DNA of 64,000 bases from Halicephalobus mephisto. Lineage: Eukaryota; Nematoda; Chromadorea; Rhabditida; Panagrolaimidae. Shown here piece by piece: positions 11,505-24,748 of the stretch (within the stretch, counting starts at the first letter, position 1; each line of letters opens with the position of its first letter). Where the stretch lies: assembly GCA_009193035.1 (NCBI GenBank), contig SWDT01000129.1, positions 124,001-188,000 on the forward strand, given 5' to 3'. Under the pieces are notes generated by a model, which was not told the origin of the DNA, made no database searches, and saw only the letters and a list, made by a program, of their open reading frames with translations. The position numbers and the translations under genes were made by a program.

Positions 11505-11629
11505 TTTTTTTCTTTTATAATTTTGTAAATTACTAGTACATAATCGTTATTTTTGATAAAATTTTAATACTTTATCGTTCTGGCAAGTTAAAAAAAAATA
11601 ATTTTCAATAAGTGAATTTTCCATATATT

Positions 11630-14600
11630 CTACGATGAACTTGTTTGAAGTTGAAGCCAATAATTAACAAGTGGCTTACCATGATCAAAATTTTCTAATG
11701 GAATTTCAGCAAATCCTAATTGTGGTGCTCTATGAAGAATACCGTAATTAATGTCATCTTTAACAATAAAATGTAATCTATAATTCCTTAAATCACTAGA
11801 ATGAACATCAAAATCAAATTCGTTATCAAATTGTGGATTTGTTGATTTCACAACTACAGCAGTTTTTCTTTCTGATTTTGGAGTATCACTATTTACTGGA
11901 ATTAATTTAACTTTCACATATGGATCTGCTTCTCCATTTGTTGCAACTGGATTTAAGTCTTTTGCCGCAACAATTCCAACAACAAGTTTAAATCTATCAG
12001 CATCATATTTCATGTTTATAAGGAGTTGTCCGCCTTCATTTGTCGCATCACGATGTCTGAAAAAATTCCAAATTATAATCAAATTAGTAAAGTCATACAT
12101 TTTCTTGTGTTTCGTTCTTCTAACTTTGTCCATGAAGGAATGACCATCACGATAACTCGCGTTACTTCCCGCGATCGAAGGAGTCGACACATTCAAAGAC
12201 CGATAATTTTCAACATTTAATTTCGTTTCTGGCGTTAGTATTCCTCCTTCTGTTTCGACCGTTTTACCTGGTTCAACTGCAACAACGTCTCCATTTTTTC
12301 CATTTGTTAAATTTTTGTCTGCTCTTTCAATATGAGATGCTAAAATTAAACTATACAATTAAAAAAACAAAAAATCTAACCATTTCCATATGATTGAGCC
12401 TTGCTTCCGATGCCGAAGATGTCTGCTGATTCATCCGCTGTTGGTTCGAAAGCCTGAAAATTCGATAAAATAAAAATTGAATCATAAACATCGATGAATA
12501 AAAATAAATTTAATAATAAATTTTAGGATTTCCATATATGAATTAGAAATTAATAAATTTTAGGATTTCGATATATGAATTAGAAATTAATAAATTTTAG
12601 GATTTTCATATATGAATTAGAAATTAATAAATTTTAGGATTTTCATATATGAATTAGAAATTAATCAATTTTAGGATTTCGATATATGAATTAGAAATTA
12701 ATAAATTTTAGGATTTTCATATATGAATTAGAAATTAATAAATTTTAGGATTTTCATATATGAATTAGAAATTAATAAATTTTAGGATTTTCATATATGA
12801 ATTAGAAATTAATCAATTTTAGGATTTTCATATATGAATTAGAAATTAAGTCATTCAAAGTCCAAGCATGAAATAAAAAAACTAAAAACACTGACATTTT
12901 CGTTATTTCGTGATAAAAAATAATAATCACGCACTAGTGAAAACAAAAATCCCATATATCGCCAGTAAGTATAAAGCGCAAATCATAACTATATGTATCT
13001 GAAAACTGTAAATATTTCATTTTTAAAATTTTTGACTTCTTATTACATAAAATATATTTCATTTTTAAAACTTTTCAAATTAATTTTTAATTAATTGACT
13101 TAGCCTAAAGTATCAATAAAAAACTGATTTAAAAATTTCGAAATCAACAAGAATCGAAAGGAAGAAGAGCCGTAAAGGAGGAAATACGACAAATAATCAA
13201 ATATTAATAAAAAAAAACAATTATCATAAAGTTGTAATTTTACAACTAAATTCCTACTTTTCAAATCCACCGTAATTCAATCAACATCTATGAATTTTCC
13301 CCTCAGGACCGCCGTTTGGTTTGATTTCATTACGCTTAAAAAATTATATCTAAATTTAATATTTTTAAACAAGAATAATTTTCAATTAACTGTAATTCAA
13401 TTAATTGATATGCAGGAATTTTCCACTCAAGACCGTTTAGTTTAATTTAGTTTAAAATATAATCCAAATTCAATGTTTTTAAAAAATAAAAAATAAACCA
13501 ACATACCCTGAGGCGAATTGTCAACACAATAGGACTAGTGTGAACTCCATGAGAAAGATGAAACGTTTGTTGGAACATTTCCAAATTTGGTTGACTCATC
13601 ACGCTCAATAAAGAAATCGTCAATTCTCCCAGATTCCTTTTAGTTCCATCATCAATCGCATTGAATTTGAGTTCTTGTCCTTCTGGTTGTTTAACAAAAA
13701 ACGTAAATTTCGATTGATAAAGAGGATTAATTGTTTTTACTTGGACAGGAGTTTTTTGGGTTTGTCTTCCGAGCTTCACTTCCACAAACGGAGAAGGTTC
13801 CAAATTCGCTTTAGGATACTGTAAAAAATAAACTCAATAAAATCAATTTTAAAAATTAGAAAAAAGTAAAATTAATAACCTTTTAAAAAACATAATTTTA
13901 AAAACATAATTAATGAAAAAATTTTAAAAAAATAAACTTTAATTTTGAAAGTTTTCAAAAAAATAAAATAAATCGAAAATTTTAATGAAATTTTGAAAAT
14001 AAAAAAAAATTAAATAAATTAAATAAATAAAAAATAAAAAATAAAATTAACAAAAAACATACAGGAAGATCAGACACGTTATCCACGTAAATCATGATCA
14101 TTGCCGGATGCACAACTTTATCCGCTGTTAGCCATTCGTTTTCCCAAGCTTGTTGAGCAAGAAGTTCTTTTTTCGTAGACAAATTGAACCACGATACCTT
14201 CAGATGAAGTTCTCCATGTTTACATCCTTCCAGATGGAACCATCTATGAACAACTCCGGCTTTTTTCACTATTTCCAACGGTATCGACAATCTTCCAAGT
14301 TCTTCATCCGCTCCTGTCGTGTCTTCATCGAACAATTCAATTCTTAATTTTTGTCCACCTGCTTGATCCACAACAGCTTCGAAAAATTCGTTAAAAACAG
14401 GATTCAGATTATTATTGATCGTTCTTGTTTTGAACAATTGAGCTCCCACTTGGAGTTCACAATAAGGATCAGATTTGTCTTTTCTGATGATAGAAATATC
14501 CTTATTTTCCAAGTTTCTTGCTTCAATTATTTTAATTCTAATAATACCCTAAAATAAGAAATTTAATAATTTTAAAAATTTAAAATTCAAAAAATTTAAT

Positions 14601-17600
14601 AATTATAAAAATTTAAAATTCAAAAAATTTAATAATTTTAAAAATTTTAAATCCAGAAAACTTTAAAAAATAATAATTTAATTTTGATGAGGTGCTGTAG
14701 TGTTAATTATAATTTTTAGAATATTCGTAGATATTTTTAAAATCATAAAAATAATATTTTAAAATTTCGGGTCTTAATTGGGAAGTTTTAAAAATTCTTG
14801 TCAGAACTATTTTTTTAAAAAAAGTTCATTTTTGGTTTTTAAATAATGATTATAATTACATTTTTAGAAAATTTTACAAAAACTAAATTTTCTACTTTTA
14901 TGTCTCGACTGAAAAATTAAAAAATTCCCTTCAGGACTACTTTTGAGAAGTATATATTTTTTGATTTTTAAATAATGATTATAATTACATTTTTAGAAAA
15001 TTTTACAAAAATTAAATTTTCTACTTTTATGTCTCGACTGAAAAATAAAAAAATTCCTGTCAGGACTACTTTTGAAAAGCATATATTTTTTCGTTTTTAA
15101 AGTTTACAATAGTAAAATTAATTTTAAAACTTACATCAGGTTCTGGAAAATAGAGTTTCGTAACGTCGACCGCTGGAGCTAACGGCACCACGATTTTATT
15201 CGGCAAAACACAGAGATTGGCTATTTGAGAATTAACGACTGATCTGATTGCGTCTATTAAACCGGGAAGTTGGACGAATTCTCCCATGCCGGTCAGATTA
15301 AAGTCAAATTTGGGCAATTCAATAAATGATCCGGAAATACCCCCGATCATAGGGGGATACGGTAATAATGGCATCATAACACATCTGACTTTCCCTGACA
15401 GAACTAGTTGGTTTAATCCTCCGGTGAATCCGCATGTCTGGACTGTGAACTCCGCGTCTCCGGCGTAGACGACGTCCATGTCGACCAGAATCCGGTCCCG
15501 ACCGACGTTGTTTGTGTAAACTTTCAGTCCTCCGACCCTGCAGGGCATGTCCCCCATGTCTATATGAACGAACTTGAAGGATTTGAAAGGCGAAGGCATT
15601 TGGGCCTTGATTTGGGGTTCGATGAATTCCTTCAAAAAAGTCTTGGAATACTCTCCAATATAAGGCCACAGTTGTTGAAGGACCTTATTAACCCATTCAA
15701 TCCTCTCTGTGTCTGGAAACTGGACCCACGCTGGGAGATCGTCCAACTTGGCGAATTGGGCCATGATCGCCTCCCGTTCCTGCATGATGACTTGACGGAG
15801 CCTCAGTCTCTTGTTTTCCCTTTTCATCCACATATGAGTTTTAAGGATATATAAAATAGAAAATAATGCAATCCATAAGATCGAGAGTTCATAGTGGCCC
15901 ACCATCCAACACGAAAACATCAAAATCACGCTACACACAACGGGAACAATGTAATTCTGCCAGCTCATTATCACGTCCGAGGCCGTCGGTTGATCTCCTA
16001 AAAATCATTAAAAACATATAAAATATATAAAAAACCAACTTTAAAACCTTCAAAATTTCCTAGTCAACAAATTAAAATAAAAAAATATATATAAAAAGTA
16101 AGTTAAAAAGTCTGAAATTTAAACTTTAAAATAAAAAAAATTAGCAATCGTCAATCATAAAAAACATTTTTTAAGGAAAATTTGACCCAGAAAGTGAAAG
16201 CATGGCAACGCAGTCGGCGAAAACTGAAGCCACACATGATGGTCCCGAGCCAGTTTTTCTTCCACGGCACTTTTTTAGAAAAAATTCGTTTTTTATAAAT
16301 AATGTATAAAATTACATAAATATTGATATTTTTAAATTTTTATGTATTTTTTGGAATCAAACGTAAATGTAAAAAATAATTTCGAAATGCTTCGATCGAT
16401 TGCGAGTCTGTTTTTCTGATTTGGCCAGAGTCAAGACGGCAGTGTGCGAACAGATTTGAAATTGTTCCATATAATTACACTATTAAAAATAAAAATTTCT
16501 TAGAAGATCCTAAAATTTAGGTAAAAAAGAAAATTCTCAAATTTACCACTTTTTCCTTTTTTTACAAAAGTTCAGTCTCTCAACGCGGGAATTCAAAAAG
16601 GAATTCTCAAATTTACCACTTTTTCCTTTTTTTACAAAAGTTCCGTCTCTCAACGCGGGAATTCAAAAAATAAAAAAATTCAAAAATTACTTTAAAAACG
16701 TTTTAAGTTCTAAAATTTAAATAAAAAATGAAAAATGAAAAAAAAGAATTGTCACATTTACTATTTTTTTCATCTTTCTAAAGTTTGCTCTCTACACAAG
16801 AATTCAAAAAAATAAAAAATTGTAAAAAATAAAAAAACTTTTTCGAAATTGTTTTAAAATAAATTTTTAAATATTTCAAAACCAAAGTAGTTTAAATTTT
16901 TGATTTTTGTGGGGATTATTCCGTAATCTTATACGACTTCGTAATCAATTTTTCAAAATTATATTTTCCTTAAATAAGTCTGAAAAGTTTCAAATTAAAG
17001 TATATAGGATTTAAAAAACTGTATATAATACCTAGGATTAATTTCAATATATGAATTAATAATTTCCATATATGAATACATAATTTCGATTTGTAAATTT
17101 ACAAATTCATATATGAAAATTACAATTTCGATATATGAATTTATAATTTCCATATATGAATACATAATTTCGATGTATGAATTTATAAATTCATATATAA
17201 ATATATAATTTCCATATATAAATTTACAAATTCATATATGAAAATTACAATTTCGATATATGAATTTATAATTTCGATATATGAATACATAATTTTGATT
17301 TGTAATTTTATAAATTCATATATAAATATATAATTTCGATATATGAATTTATAATCTCCATGTATGAATTTATAATTTAGATTTGTAAATTTATTAATAA
17401 AGGTTTCAACAACCACGACCCTAAAGTACCCCATCGAAAACGAGTTTTTTGTTTGTTCTTATAAAAATTCAAGATCGTTTCAGTCGTAAATTAAAAGTTA
17501 CATCGATCACTCTGGATAACGAGGAAATCGATTGCGAACAATGTGAAATTTCCCAGCTTCATTGTCAACAAAAAATCCGAAATATAACTTGAGTCATTGT

Positions 17601-17677
17601 TGAAATCAAACTTGAATCATTAAATAAATAAAAATAATTCCAACTAAAATAGAAAACTTACCAGATTTGCCCGTCAT
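11630..17677 (-). CDS. esyt-2: Extended synaptotagmin (ER-plasma membrane lipid transfer tether)
   Basis: Seven exons on the minus strand: 17662-17677, 15135-15997, 14063-14548, 13507-13818, 12381-12453, 12099-12339 and 11630-12056; 805 residues. Residues about 20-58 form a membrane hairpin (YIVPVVCSVILMFSCW and LSILWIALFSILYIL). An SMP domain follows (about 95-290): WVNKVLQQLWPYIGEYS, ITLKEFIEP-like helix and the GGISGSFIELP strand. Three C2 domains come next: C2A from residue 294 (SDPYCELQVG, ELFDEDTTGADEELG), C2B (EPSPFVEVKLG) and C2C (NMKYDADRFKLVVGIVAAKD, EADPYVKVKLIP). E-Syts tether ER to plasma membrane and move glycerolipids through the SMP dimer. The 42 nt intron 12057-12098 is in frame and stop-free, so its retention would simply add 14 residues. 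The gene name follows the C. elegans orthologue by family. Confidence 0.93.
12515..12850. repeat. 37-bp minisatellite, about nine copies, in E-Syt intron 4
   Basis: Unit core is TTTTAGGATTTTCATATATG followed by AATTAGAAATTAATAAA. Successive TTTTAGG starts at 12521, 12558 and 12595 give a period of exactly 37 bp. The copies differ at only a few positions (TTTTC versus TTTCG or TTTCC). Each unit contains a TTTTAG acceptor-like string on the plus strand, opposite to the gene. Confidence 0.9.
16553..16672. repeat. Tandem duplication (about 60 bp) of a dispersed element (family B) in E-Syt intron 1
   Basis: Two near-identical halves run from AATTCTCAAATTTACCACTT to TCAACGCGGGAATTCAAAAA and differ essentially by one base (TTCAGTCTC versus TTCCGTCTC). 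Related copies in both orientations occur near 1330-1400, 16740-16810, 21810-21900 and 37030-37110, so this is a dispersed family with CCCGCG at one side and a GGTAAAT or ATTTACC box at the other. Confidence 0.85.
17035..17395. repeat. CATATATG-rich tandem array in E-Syt intron 1
   Basis: About fourteen copies of a roughly 20-27 bp degenerate unit of the form AATTTCGATATATGAATTTA, alternating with its near-reverse complement. It creates long open frames on the minus strand that are pure repeat translations. Confidence 0.85.
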
Positions 17678-18876
17678 TTTTGGTTATCAAAGTTACATTA
17701 AATCGGAAATTCTGAGGACGACCTGCACGAGGAAGAACTTCAATTATTGGCTGATAACTGAGTTCCCGAAATTATCGATAATCAATAAGAAAAAAATCAC
17801 GACAGAACCTGGACCGCTCGGCAAACAAAGTCCCAAGTAGCATCCGAGAGTAAACAACGGATTTCGTAAAACGTTTAAAAAACCAGTTCTTAAACAACAA
17901 GTCATGTAACTTTGGATATAGATAACTACTAGATAACGAATTGGGACATGGATATCGGATATAAAGGCAGATCAGAAATCTCAAGTCGAGTACGTCGTGA
18001 TCGGGAAATTGATTGGCTCCCGGCCGACGAACACGCAATACGCCAGTCAGTCCGTTTCTGCACCTGTCTTTCTTCGGGTTGCGACTCTTATTCCACCCAC
18101 GAAACCCACTATCCTAAAATCCCAAAGTTCATAAAAATTATTTTTCATATATCAATTTTTTTCAATTTTAATTTTTTATCATTGATTTTATTATATTGTT
18201 AAAAAATTATAAAATGCAACATATTTGTGCTTTAAAAATAAAAAAAATTAAAAAATAAAATAACTTCAAAAATGAATTCCGTCAAACTCACTTCATCGAC
18301 TGCAGCAGCTGCGCGTCGGGCGTCCTAGCACGATAACAAGCTGGAAATGGCGCCTTCAAACAATTGCCGAACACCGGTCGTCAAAAAACAGTTTTATTTG
18401 GATTTTACGTCCATATATCCTTGTATCCGTGTGTACTTGATCCAAATTCTAAAATCGGAAGTAATAAATCCACAAATTTAAGGATTCATGGAATAAATAA
18501 CGATTTTTCGGATTTTTTTGATTTTTTTGTTTTTTTTATTTATATTATTTTTTGTGAGAATTTTCAGATTAATTTGAGCAAATACTGGGGATATTTATCG
18601 ATTTAAACGTGGTCGTTGAGGTATCCACAGAGATCCATATATGAAAAGTCGTAAATTTCGTGTTTTGCTCTGTATGTTTTCAGTACCATCTACGTTGTTC
18701 GATTTCGTCGTTTCATATGTTTAAAATTGTTAATTTTGATTGTTTTTACATTGTTTTGGCGGGATTTTTAAAATGGTAACGCGTGCGCAAAAATCAATTT
18801 CCCCGGCAGGTTGAGAAAGAAACTTGTGTTTATATGGACTTGATCTAGTTTAACTTTATCCTTTTCAGCGGATGAC
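17678..18876. promoter_or_regulatory. Divergent intergenic region between E-Syt and the INO80E-like gene
   Basis: 1.2 kb between two outward-facing starts. GC-richer blocks stand out at about 17990-18110 and 18290-18385 and again at 18740-18830. On the minus strand the second block ends at a donor-like GTGAGTTT (near 18285), so it may be a 5' non-coding exon of E-Syt. On the plus strand a TTTTCAG acceptor ends about 10 bases before the INO80E-like ATG. No specific factor site recognised. Confidence 0.4.
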
Positions 18877-21800
18877 ATGAACGAAGGTAAAACTTCGGCG
18901 GTTAGAACAACGCCTCAGGCGTCCGGTTCGTCCACTCACGGCATTACCGACAACGGCCCTCAAACCAGTAGTTCAACTCTGTCTCAGAACCAGTACAACG
19001 CTAATCATCATCTTTATCCCTCTCAGTCCAAAAACGACACTGCTAAAATCCAACAATCATCTGTTCAACCGTATAAAACTGTCCAGATAATCTCACAACC
19101 TAATCATGTGATGTCCACGACCGGAGGCAACTGCGTTGTGGTCCAGCAGGTCGGAACCAACAACCATGCCGTCAGTTTCCAGCAAATCGGCAGCTCCCAA
19201 AATTCCCAAGGCCTGAACCAAGGAAATCAAACTATTTATCGACATGGAAATCAGACTTTCGTCAGCACAACCCAGAACCAGCTCCAAACCACCAGCAACC
19301 AACCCGAAGTCTCGAGCTCCAACATGAACCCTGATGGAAGTCATATCCAAGTCCAAAATGCTCAACTCCCTCCTCGTTACACATCACAAATAGTAAGTTT
19401 CTTGAATTACCACGAATATAGAAATCAGCTTTTCGATGTCGTGATTTTTAGGATGTTTATTAATAATTCCATATATCAAAATCATCCCTAGAATGTAGCT
19501 AGAGGGCTAGGTATCCTGTATATCCAAATTCAGAAGATGTTAGATCTATCTAGCAAGGATATAGTTCTAGAAATTAATCACGAAATCACATAGGATAAAA
19601 AAATCAAAATTTCAGACTACTTTAGTTTCTAAAAACTTAGAAATCTTCATTCAAATTATGTTTAGTTTTTAGGGTGTTTATTAATAATTCCATATATCAA
19701 AATCATCCCTAGAATGTAGCTAGAGGGCTAGATATCCTGTATGTCCTAATTCAGAGTTTTTTAAACTTATCTAAATATGACATAGTTCTAAAAGTTAATT
19801 CCCAAACCATAGGATCACGAAACCTAGATTTTAAATTGTTTCAATTTCTAAAACCTTCCGTAAATTCGTCTCGAGATAATTTCGTAGAAAAGTTATTTTT
19901 TAGTTTTATGATTTATATCTGGGATTTCAGCATCAACTTCAGGATGGTCGGCAGGTCCAGATGATTCAAGTAAATAATCATCCTTATTATGGACAAACTG
20001 GTCAGCAGCAGATTACTATCCAACAATATCTTCCTCAACAACAGCAGTTTCTGACTAATAACGGGGGACAAAGCGTTTTGATCACGAGTCAGAATCAGGA
20101 CGGATCCAGAACGCTTCAGGCACTCCCGGCCCAGATCCACACTATCCAACACACGGTTTCTCCTCAGAATCAAGCGTTTCAACTTACTAAAACTGGCGTA
20201 AAACCTGCAAGTTTATGTAAAATTTACTTTTTTATTTGTAATTTCAGATCAGACCAGTTACTACCTCTCGTAGACAAGAATCAGGAAATTCTCAAGGCAA
20301 CTCAAATGGCGGACAAGTTGTCTCAACTCCTAATCAATCACAACAGTCCCAATCTCAAGTTTATCAAGCATTTCAAAATTCGCAAGTTGGGAATTCTCCA
20401 AGTAAACCGAAAACGAAACAAACTCCGACTAAAACAACCCAGAAAAATTCTCCTAATACTCAGCAAGTGACAAATAATGCGGGTCAACCTACGGCCCTGA
20501 TACAACAAATCGGCTTAACGACGAATTCTCAAGTTAGACAGTCGATTAATCAAGGAAAATTGGCAGAAAATAAGAATGTTCAATCTAGTTTTGTACAAAC
20601 AGTTTCACAACAATCGTCGACTTCATCGATGCCTCCTCCTCCTTTGCCACAACCGAAAATTATTCAAAATAATAACAGTTCTAATTTACAATCAACTGTT
20701 TCATCGACGGTTCAATCGAAGGTTTCATCGACGAAGAAAAGTTCGCCTCAAAATCGGTCTAATGTTAGACCTCAAGTACCGTATCAGAAACCTGTTGTGG
20801 AAAATTTTGTCAGAAATCCAGGCAGACAAATTAATTCAAATCAGAAAAATACTGTAGAACAACAACAAAATCAAAAAATTCATCAAATTTTACAAACAGC
20901 AGCAAAAGCTCAACAGAATACTGTACCTATTTCGTCATCGTTGAAATCTCAAAATCAAATTATAACTACCTCCAGAAATCCAGTCATGAAAGGATCTCAA
21001 TTTATCGTTCAAACTCCGTCCCCTAAGGGCCAGGTCGTGGTTCCAATCCGGGCTCAAAGCGTTCCTCAAGTCAAAGTCTCTGAAATGAAGCAGATTACTG
21101 TACCTACAGTACCCCAAGGAACAATTCAAAGACCCGCAATCGCCGTGATTCCGACAACAATTGCCGTGAGGACCAAGGCTCCCGTCCCGAAGAAAGGGGC
21201 TTCTGGAGTTCCTTCTACTTATTCTAACGCTATTTCTATTCTTGGAAAACTGAATTTGGATTTGGCCGTAGGGGAACCCAAGGAAGAATACAGAATGCTT
21301 AAGAAACATTTTAAATATTTGGTTTATGTGAGTTTAATTATTTTATTAATTTTTAAATAATTCAAAAGTTTTATTTTTTTTTAATTTTTAAATAATTTAA
21401 AAATTTTTAATTTTTATTTAATTTTTAAAATTACTTAAAAAAGTTTTTTATTAATTTTTAAAATTATTTTTATGACTTTTTAGTAATTTTTAAAAATTTG
21501 TTTTTAATGTTTTTTAAATTTCGTAAATTTTTTAATATTTTTTAAGTTTGAGAAATAATTTTTTTATTTTAGGAAAACGAGTGTTATCAAGGACAATTAC
21601 GGGACAGTCATCAACGATTATTGAAACTAGAACGGGATAACAATTACTTAATGGACAGGTTGCTGAAGTATGAAAATCTGAGTGATTCTGAAGGCGAAGA
21701 ATCTGATTCCTCCGTGAAAACCATCGAGGATAAAGTGGTTCTCCAAAAGCCAGTGAAAAGGTTTGGTAGTTTTTGTTGAATCATTTTATAAAGATATCAC

Positions 21801-23479
21801 AGTTTTTTGAGATGTTTAAATTCCCGCGCAAAAGAAGAGAAGTTTAAAAATAGAAAAATGATAAATCTGGCAATCTTTGTCAAATTTGACTCTCCCACTC
21901 GCTCGCTTCCTCTCTCTCTCTCTCTCTCGCTTCCTCTCTCTTCTTTTTGTTTCCTCTCTCTCGCTCGTTTCCTCTTTCTTTTTTACCTAAATTTTAGATT
22001 TTTTTCAGAAAATTCCGTAAAAAGTTTATTTTTAATAATGATTTTATACTTTTGAATTCTTGTTTGAAAGACGAAGAATTACAAAATTAGAAAAAATTAT
22101 AAATCTACCAAAATTGCCTCTTTTTTTTCATCTTATAAACTCTAGAAACTTAGGAATGTTTCGAAACAACTTTGTTAAATTTTCATTTTTGGGATTTTTA
22201 TAATAACATGGCTATATTGTTGTTGAAAACTCGGAAATTTCAGAAAACCGACGACGAAAAACGTCTTCAATCCTCCCCCTAAGAAGAAAGCCAATGTCTC
22301 CAGCAGCGGTACCCCGAATTTAACCGGCTCTCCGGGGGTTGGTCCTACTAGTTCTGCTGCTGTTCCTCCTTCCACTAGTACTCCGACCTCTGTTTCTTCA
22401 GGAAGCAAATCGGAAGTTACGAAATCGACTTCAGAAACGTCCACTTTCCAAAAAATTCCATCATCGACTGGATTAAGTTCTGTGTCGAAAAATGAAACTG
22501 TAAATATTTCAACAGGGGAAAATGTGGTTTCAAGTACCCCAATGTTGTCTATCCCCGCCCCAGGAGGCCCTCCGGCGGTGAGAATCATGCGTCCGTCGAA
22601 CGCTGTCCCGAATTCCATGAGACATGTGGTGTCTTCTCAATCACCTGTTCAACGACCAATTTTTAACAAAGTTTCAGCTGAGCAGATAAATGAAATTAAA
22701 AAAGAAGGAAAAATGGTCAAAACTATGACCCCTGCGGCATTTAAGGCTTTGAGTGCTAACGTGAAAGGATCTACTTCGCCGATTTCGAAAATTACAAATC
22801 CTATTTCTGCGATGAATACTGTAACTTGTAGTTCGATTAATGTTAATTCGGAATCGACAATATCGAAAAATAACAATACTGCTACAGTACCCATTGTTTC
22901 GGCAAATGTTCCTTGTCCTGTGAAGAAATCTATTTCACAAAAAACAACACTTCCGAAAGTCACAGGTTTTTATTTTTATGTAAAAAAAATAATTAAAAAT
23001 TTTCAGTTGAAATCAAAGAACTTCCACCAAAATCTGAGATACCGAAACCAAAGGATTTTAGGCCAAGAATGCCGTCTTCAAATTTGACAAAAACAAATAG
23101 TAATGGATCCGCAACTCCTCCGAAAGTGTATGTTCCGTTTAAATTCATGCATCGGAATCCGACTCCGCAATCCAGAGCGAGTATTAGTTATTCAAGTATC
23201 AGATCGCCGTCTTTGGCAAGAATGATGGGACCTAGAGGACCTAGCAGGATGGTCAGACCTTCATCGAGATTTCAGATTGTTTCTCCATCTCCAACAGCTC
23301 AAAGTCCTCAAATAATCAAAGTCGATCCTAAACCTGTGACTTCGGAATCTCCCAAAGGATCAACTGAATCAAAGGAAAAAGGAGAAATCATGGTTCCCAC
23401 TCAGAATTCACCAGGTTTCCAGAACTCAATTACGGCGAGTGAAGCAAATCCCACAATACCTGATGTCTCTTCCAATTGA
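18877..23479 (+). CDS. Large Q/S/T-rich nuclear protein with an INO80E-like coiled-coil core
   Basis: Six exons (18877-19392, 19931-20206, 20248-21327, 21573-21760, 22244-22965, 23007-23479) give 1084 residues. Residues 1-600 are low-complexity Gln/Ser/Thr/Asn-rich, like transcriptional coactivators. The conserved core spans about 605-670: EEYRMLKKHFKYLVYENEC, then QGQLRDSHQRLLKLERDNN and YLMDRLLKYENLSDSEGEES, matching human INO80E, a subunit of the INO80 chromatin remodeller, in order and spacing. The rest is Ser/Pro-rich and basic (KRKPTTK-like linker, RASISYSSIRSPSLARMMG). Human INO80E is only about 240 residues, so this is a much longer version. Intron 2 uses a GC donor (CCT-GCAAGTTT); a GT alternative nine bases earlier also keeps phase. 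The longest model is given; the core assignment is fairly secure. Confidence 0.8.
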
Positions 23480-23494
23480 GGAACTTACCAGAGT

Positions 23495-23745
23495 TGTCGA
23501 TTTCGAAATAATTCGGATTTCAACTGATTTCGAAATAATTTGGATTTGAATCAATTTCGAAATAATTTTAATACCAATTAATTTCGAAATTCTTCTAATT
23601 GGACCGATTTCGAAATAATTCTAATATCGATTAATTTCGAAATAATTCTAATATCGATCAATTTCGAAATAATTCTAATATCGATCAATTTCGAAGTAAT
23701 TCTAATTCCAAATCTTTTCGAAATTATTCAATTTCCATTATTTAA
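23495..23745. repeat. 27-bp minisatellite downstream of the INO80E-like gene
   Basis: Units of the form AATTTCGAAATAATTCTAAT plus ATCGATC, about eight copies, progressively degenerate at both ends. It begins some 20 bases after the stop codon, so it probably lies in the 3'UTR. Confidence 0.85.
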
Positions 23746-24039
23746 AATAACTCACTTTCGAAAATCGACAACTTTGAACATTATCAATCAGAATACGTGT
23801 ACCTGTTTTATTTCTCGATCCCGATGCAACTTGGATTTATTTTTTCGATCTCAGTATTATTCCTGTTTCGAACCTTCTTTGACCTCTATCGACAGAGTAT
23901 CGGAATCCTTGTTCACTTCTGCTCAAATTTAATGGAAATTATGTGGTACCCCCTATGGCACCACAAATGTGATCTCGATTTGTAATTTATTCAAACGGGA
24001 TAAAATGCATCGTATAAATTGGAATTTTCCTATTTTAGA

Positions 24040-24190
24040 GTTCAATCCACGTTGGGGTAAGGGGAACTTGTTTTTTTGAAAAAGTCGTTACAAGAACCCA
24101 GGATTCTCGGATCGGGATTCGAACCTGGGTCCTGCGCGTGATAGTCGTTTGTACTAGCCACGGCACTACTGGAAAAAAAACCGTGAAGAA
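24040..24190 (-). repeat. tRNA-derived SINE-like element
   Basis: Read on the minus strand it contains a polymerase III A-box-like TGGCTAGTAC (about 24150-24160) and, 35 bp further, a near-perfect B box GGTTCGAATCC (about 24114-24124). A tail leads to a conserved ACCCCAACGTGG end. The same ordered pieces, including CCACATTGGGG, recur at 31906-32030, so this is a family rather than a functional tRNA. The body does not fold into a full cloverleaf by eye. Confidence 0.6.
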
Positions 24191-24300
24191 CAAAAATCTT
24201 CTTTTTTGTCGTTGTATTTATTTTAGAGGAAATTTGCTTACAGAAATGTTAATCCGACATTTTTTATAAAAAAGCCATCATATGATGCTGGGACCAGGAT

Positions 24301-24510
24301 TATTTGACGGGAAATCAATCTTGGAGCTTCATAGTTACGACTAATCATTGCGCTGTCGAGGAAGAAACTGAACTTTCACAATTCAGAAATGTTCTTCGTC
24401 CTAATATTCATTCCGTCCGAGAAAATCCACTTTTCAGATACGTTAATGACGGATATCCGATTTACGATCGATCGGAATCAAACCTAGATCTCACAAGTGA
24501 TACTCTTTGA
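24301..24510 (+). CDS. Uncertain exon-like ORF upstream of the TMEM272-like gene
   Basis: An open stretch with better-than-background composition, ending in TGA at 24508. Translated residues include HCAVEEETELSQFRNV, RENPLFRYVNDGYPIYDRSE and SNLDLTSD, which read like real protein. It has no ATG in frame; a CTGGGACCAG acceptor-like site is just upstream. It may be the last exon of a short gene, a relic, or spurious. Not recognised. Confidence 0.3.
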   Translation, partial: YLTGNQSWSFIVTTNHCAVEEETELSQFRNVLRPNIHSVRENPLFRYVNDGYPIYDRSESNLDLTSDTL

Positions 24511-24748
24511 TATTAGTCTTTATTCTGCCAAGAATGAATCTCAAATTTCAGTTTTTGTTTTGAAAATTTGTATTTAATACTTGAGTGAACAAATCTCTAA
24601 CAAGACAAAATTGAATAAAATAATACTGATTACGTAGACAGGTGCGCAGATGTTCTGTCAGCAAATAGGTAGAAAAATTACTTTTTCGTGGTGTATAGTA
24701 AGCTTCATAAGCGGTCTGTTTTGTGTACCAAAGATTCCACATTAAAAA

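Noticed and set aside
12515..12850. CRISPR array
   Set aside because: Head-to-tail minisatellite without unique spacers, in a eukaryotic intron.
15319..15669. 116-codon minus-strand ORF
   Set aside because: Out-of-frame shadow of the SMP-domain exon of E-Syt.
16200..16216. X-box-like CATGGCAAC in E-Syt intron 1
   Set aside because: Only one half-site fits; the other half has at least three mismatches.
17183..17434. Minus-strand ORF rich in Tyr/Ile/Phe
   Set aside because: Lies wholly in the CATATATG array inside an E-Syt intron.
20576..20857. 93-codon ORF in another frame of the INO80E-like exon 3
   Set aside because: Low-complexity shadow frame of a Q/S-rich exon.
24040..24190. Functional tRNA gene
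   Set aside because: B box is good but acceptor and other stems do not pair, and the tail is shared with another repeat copy.
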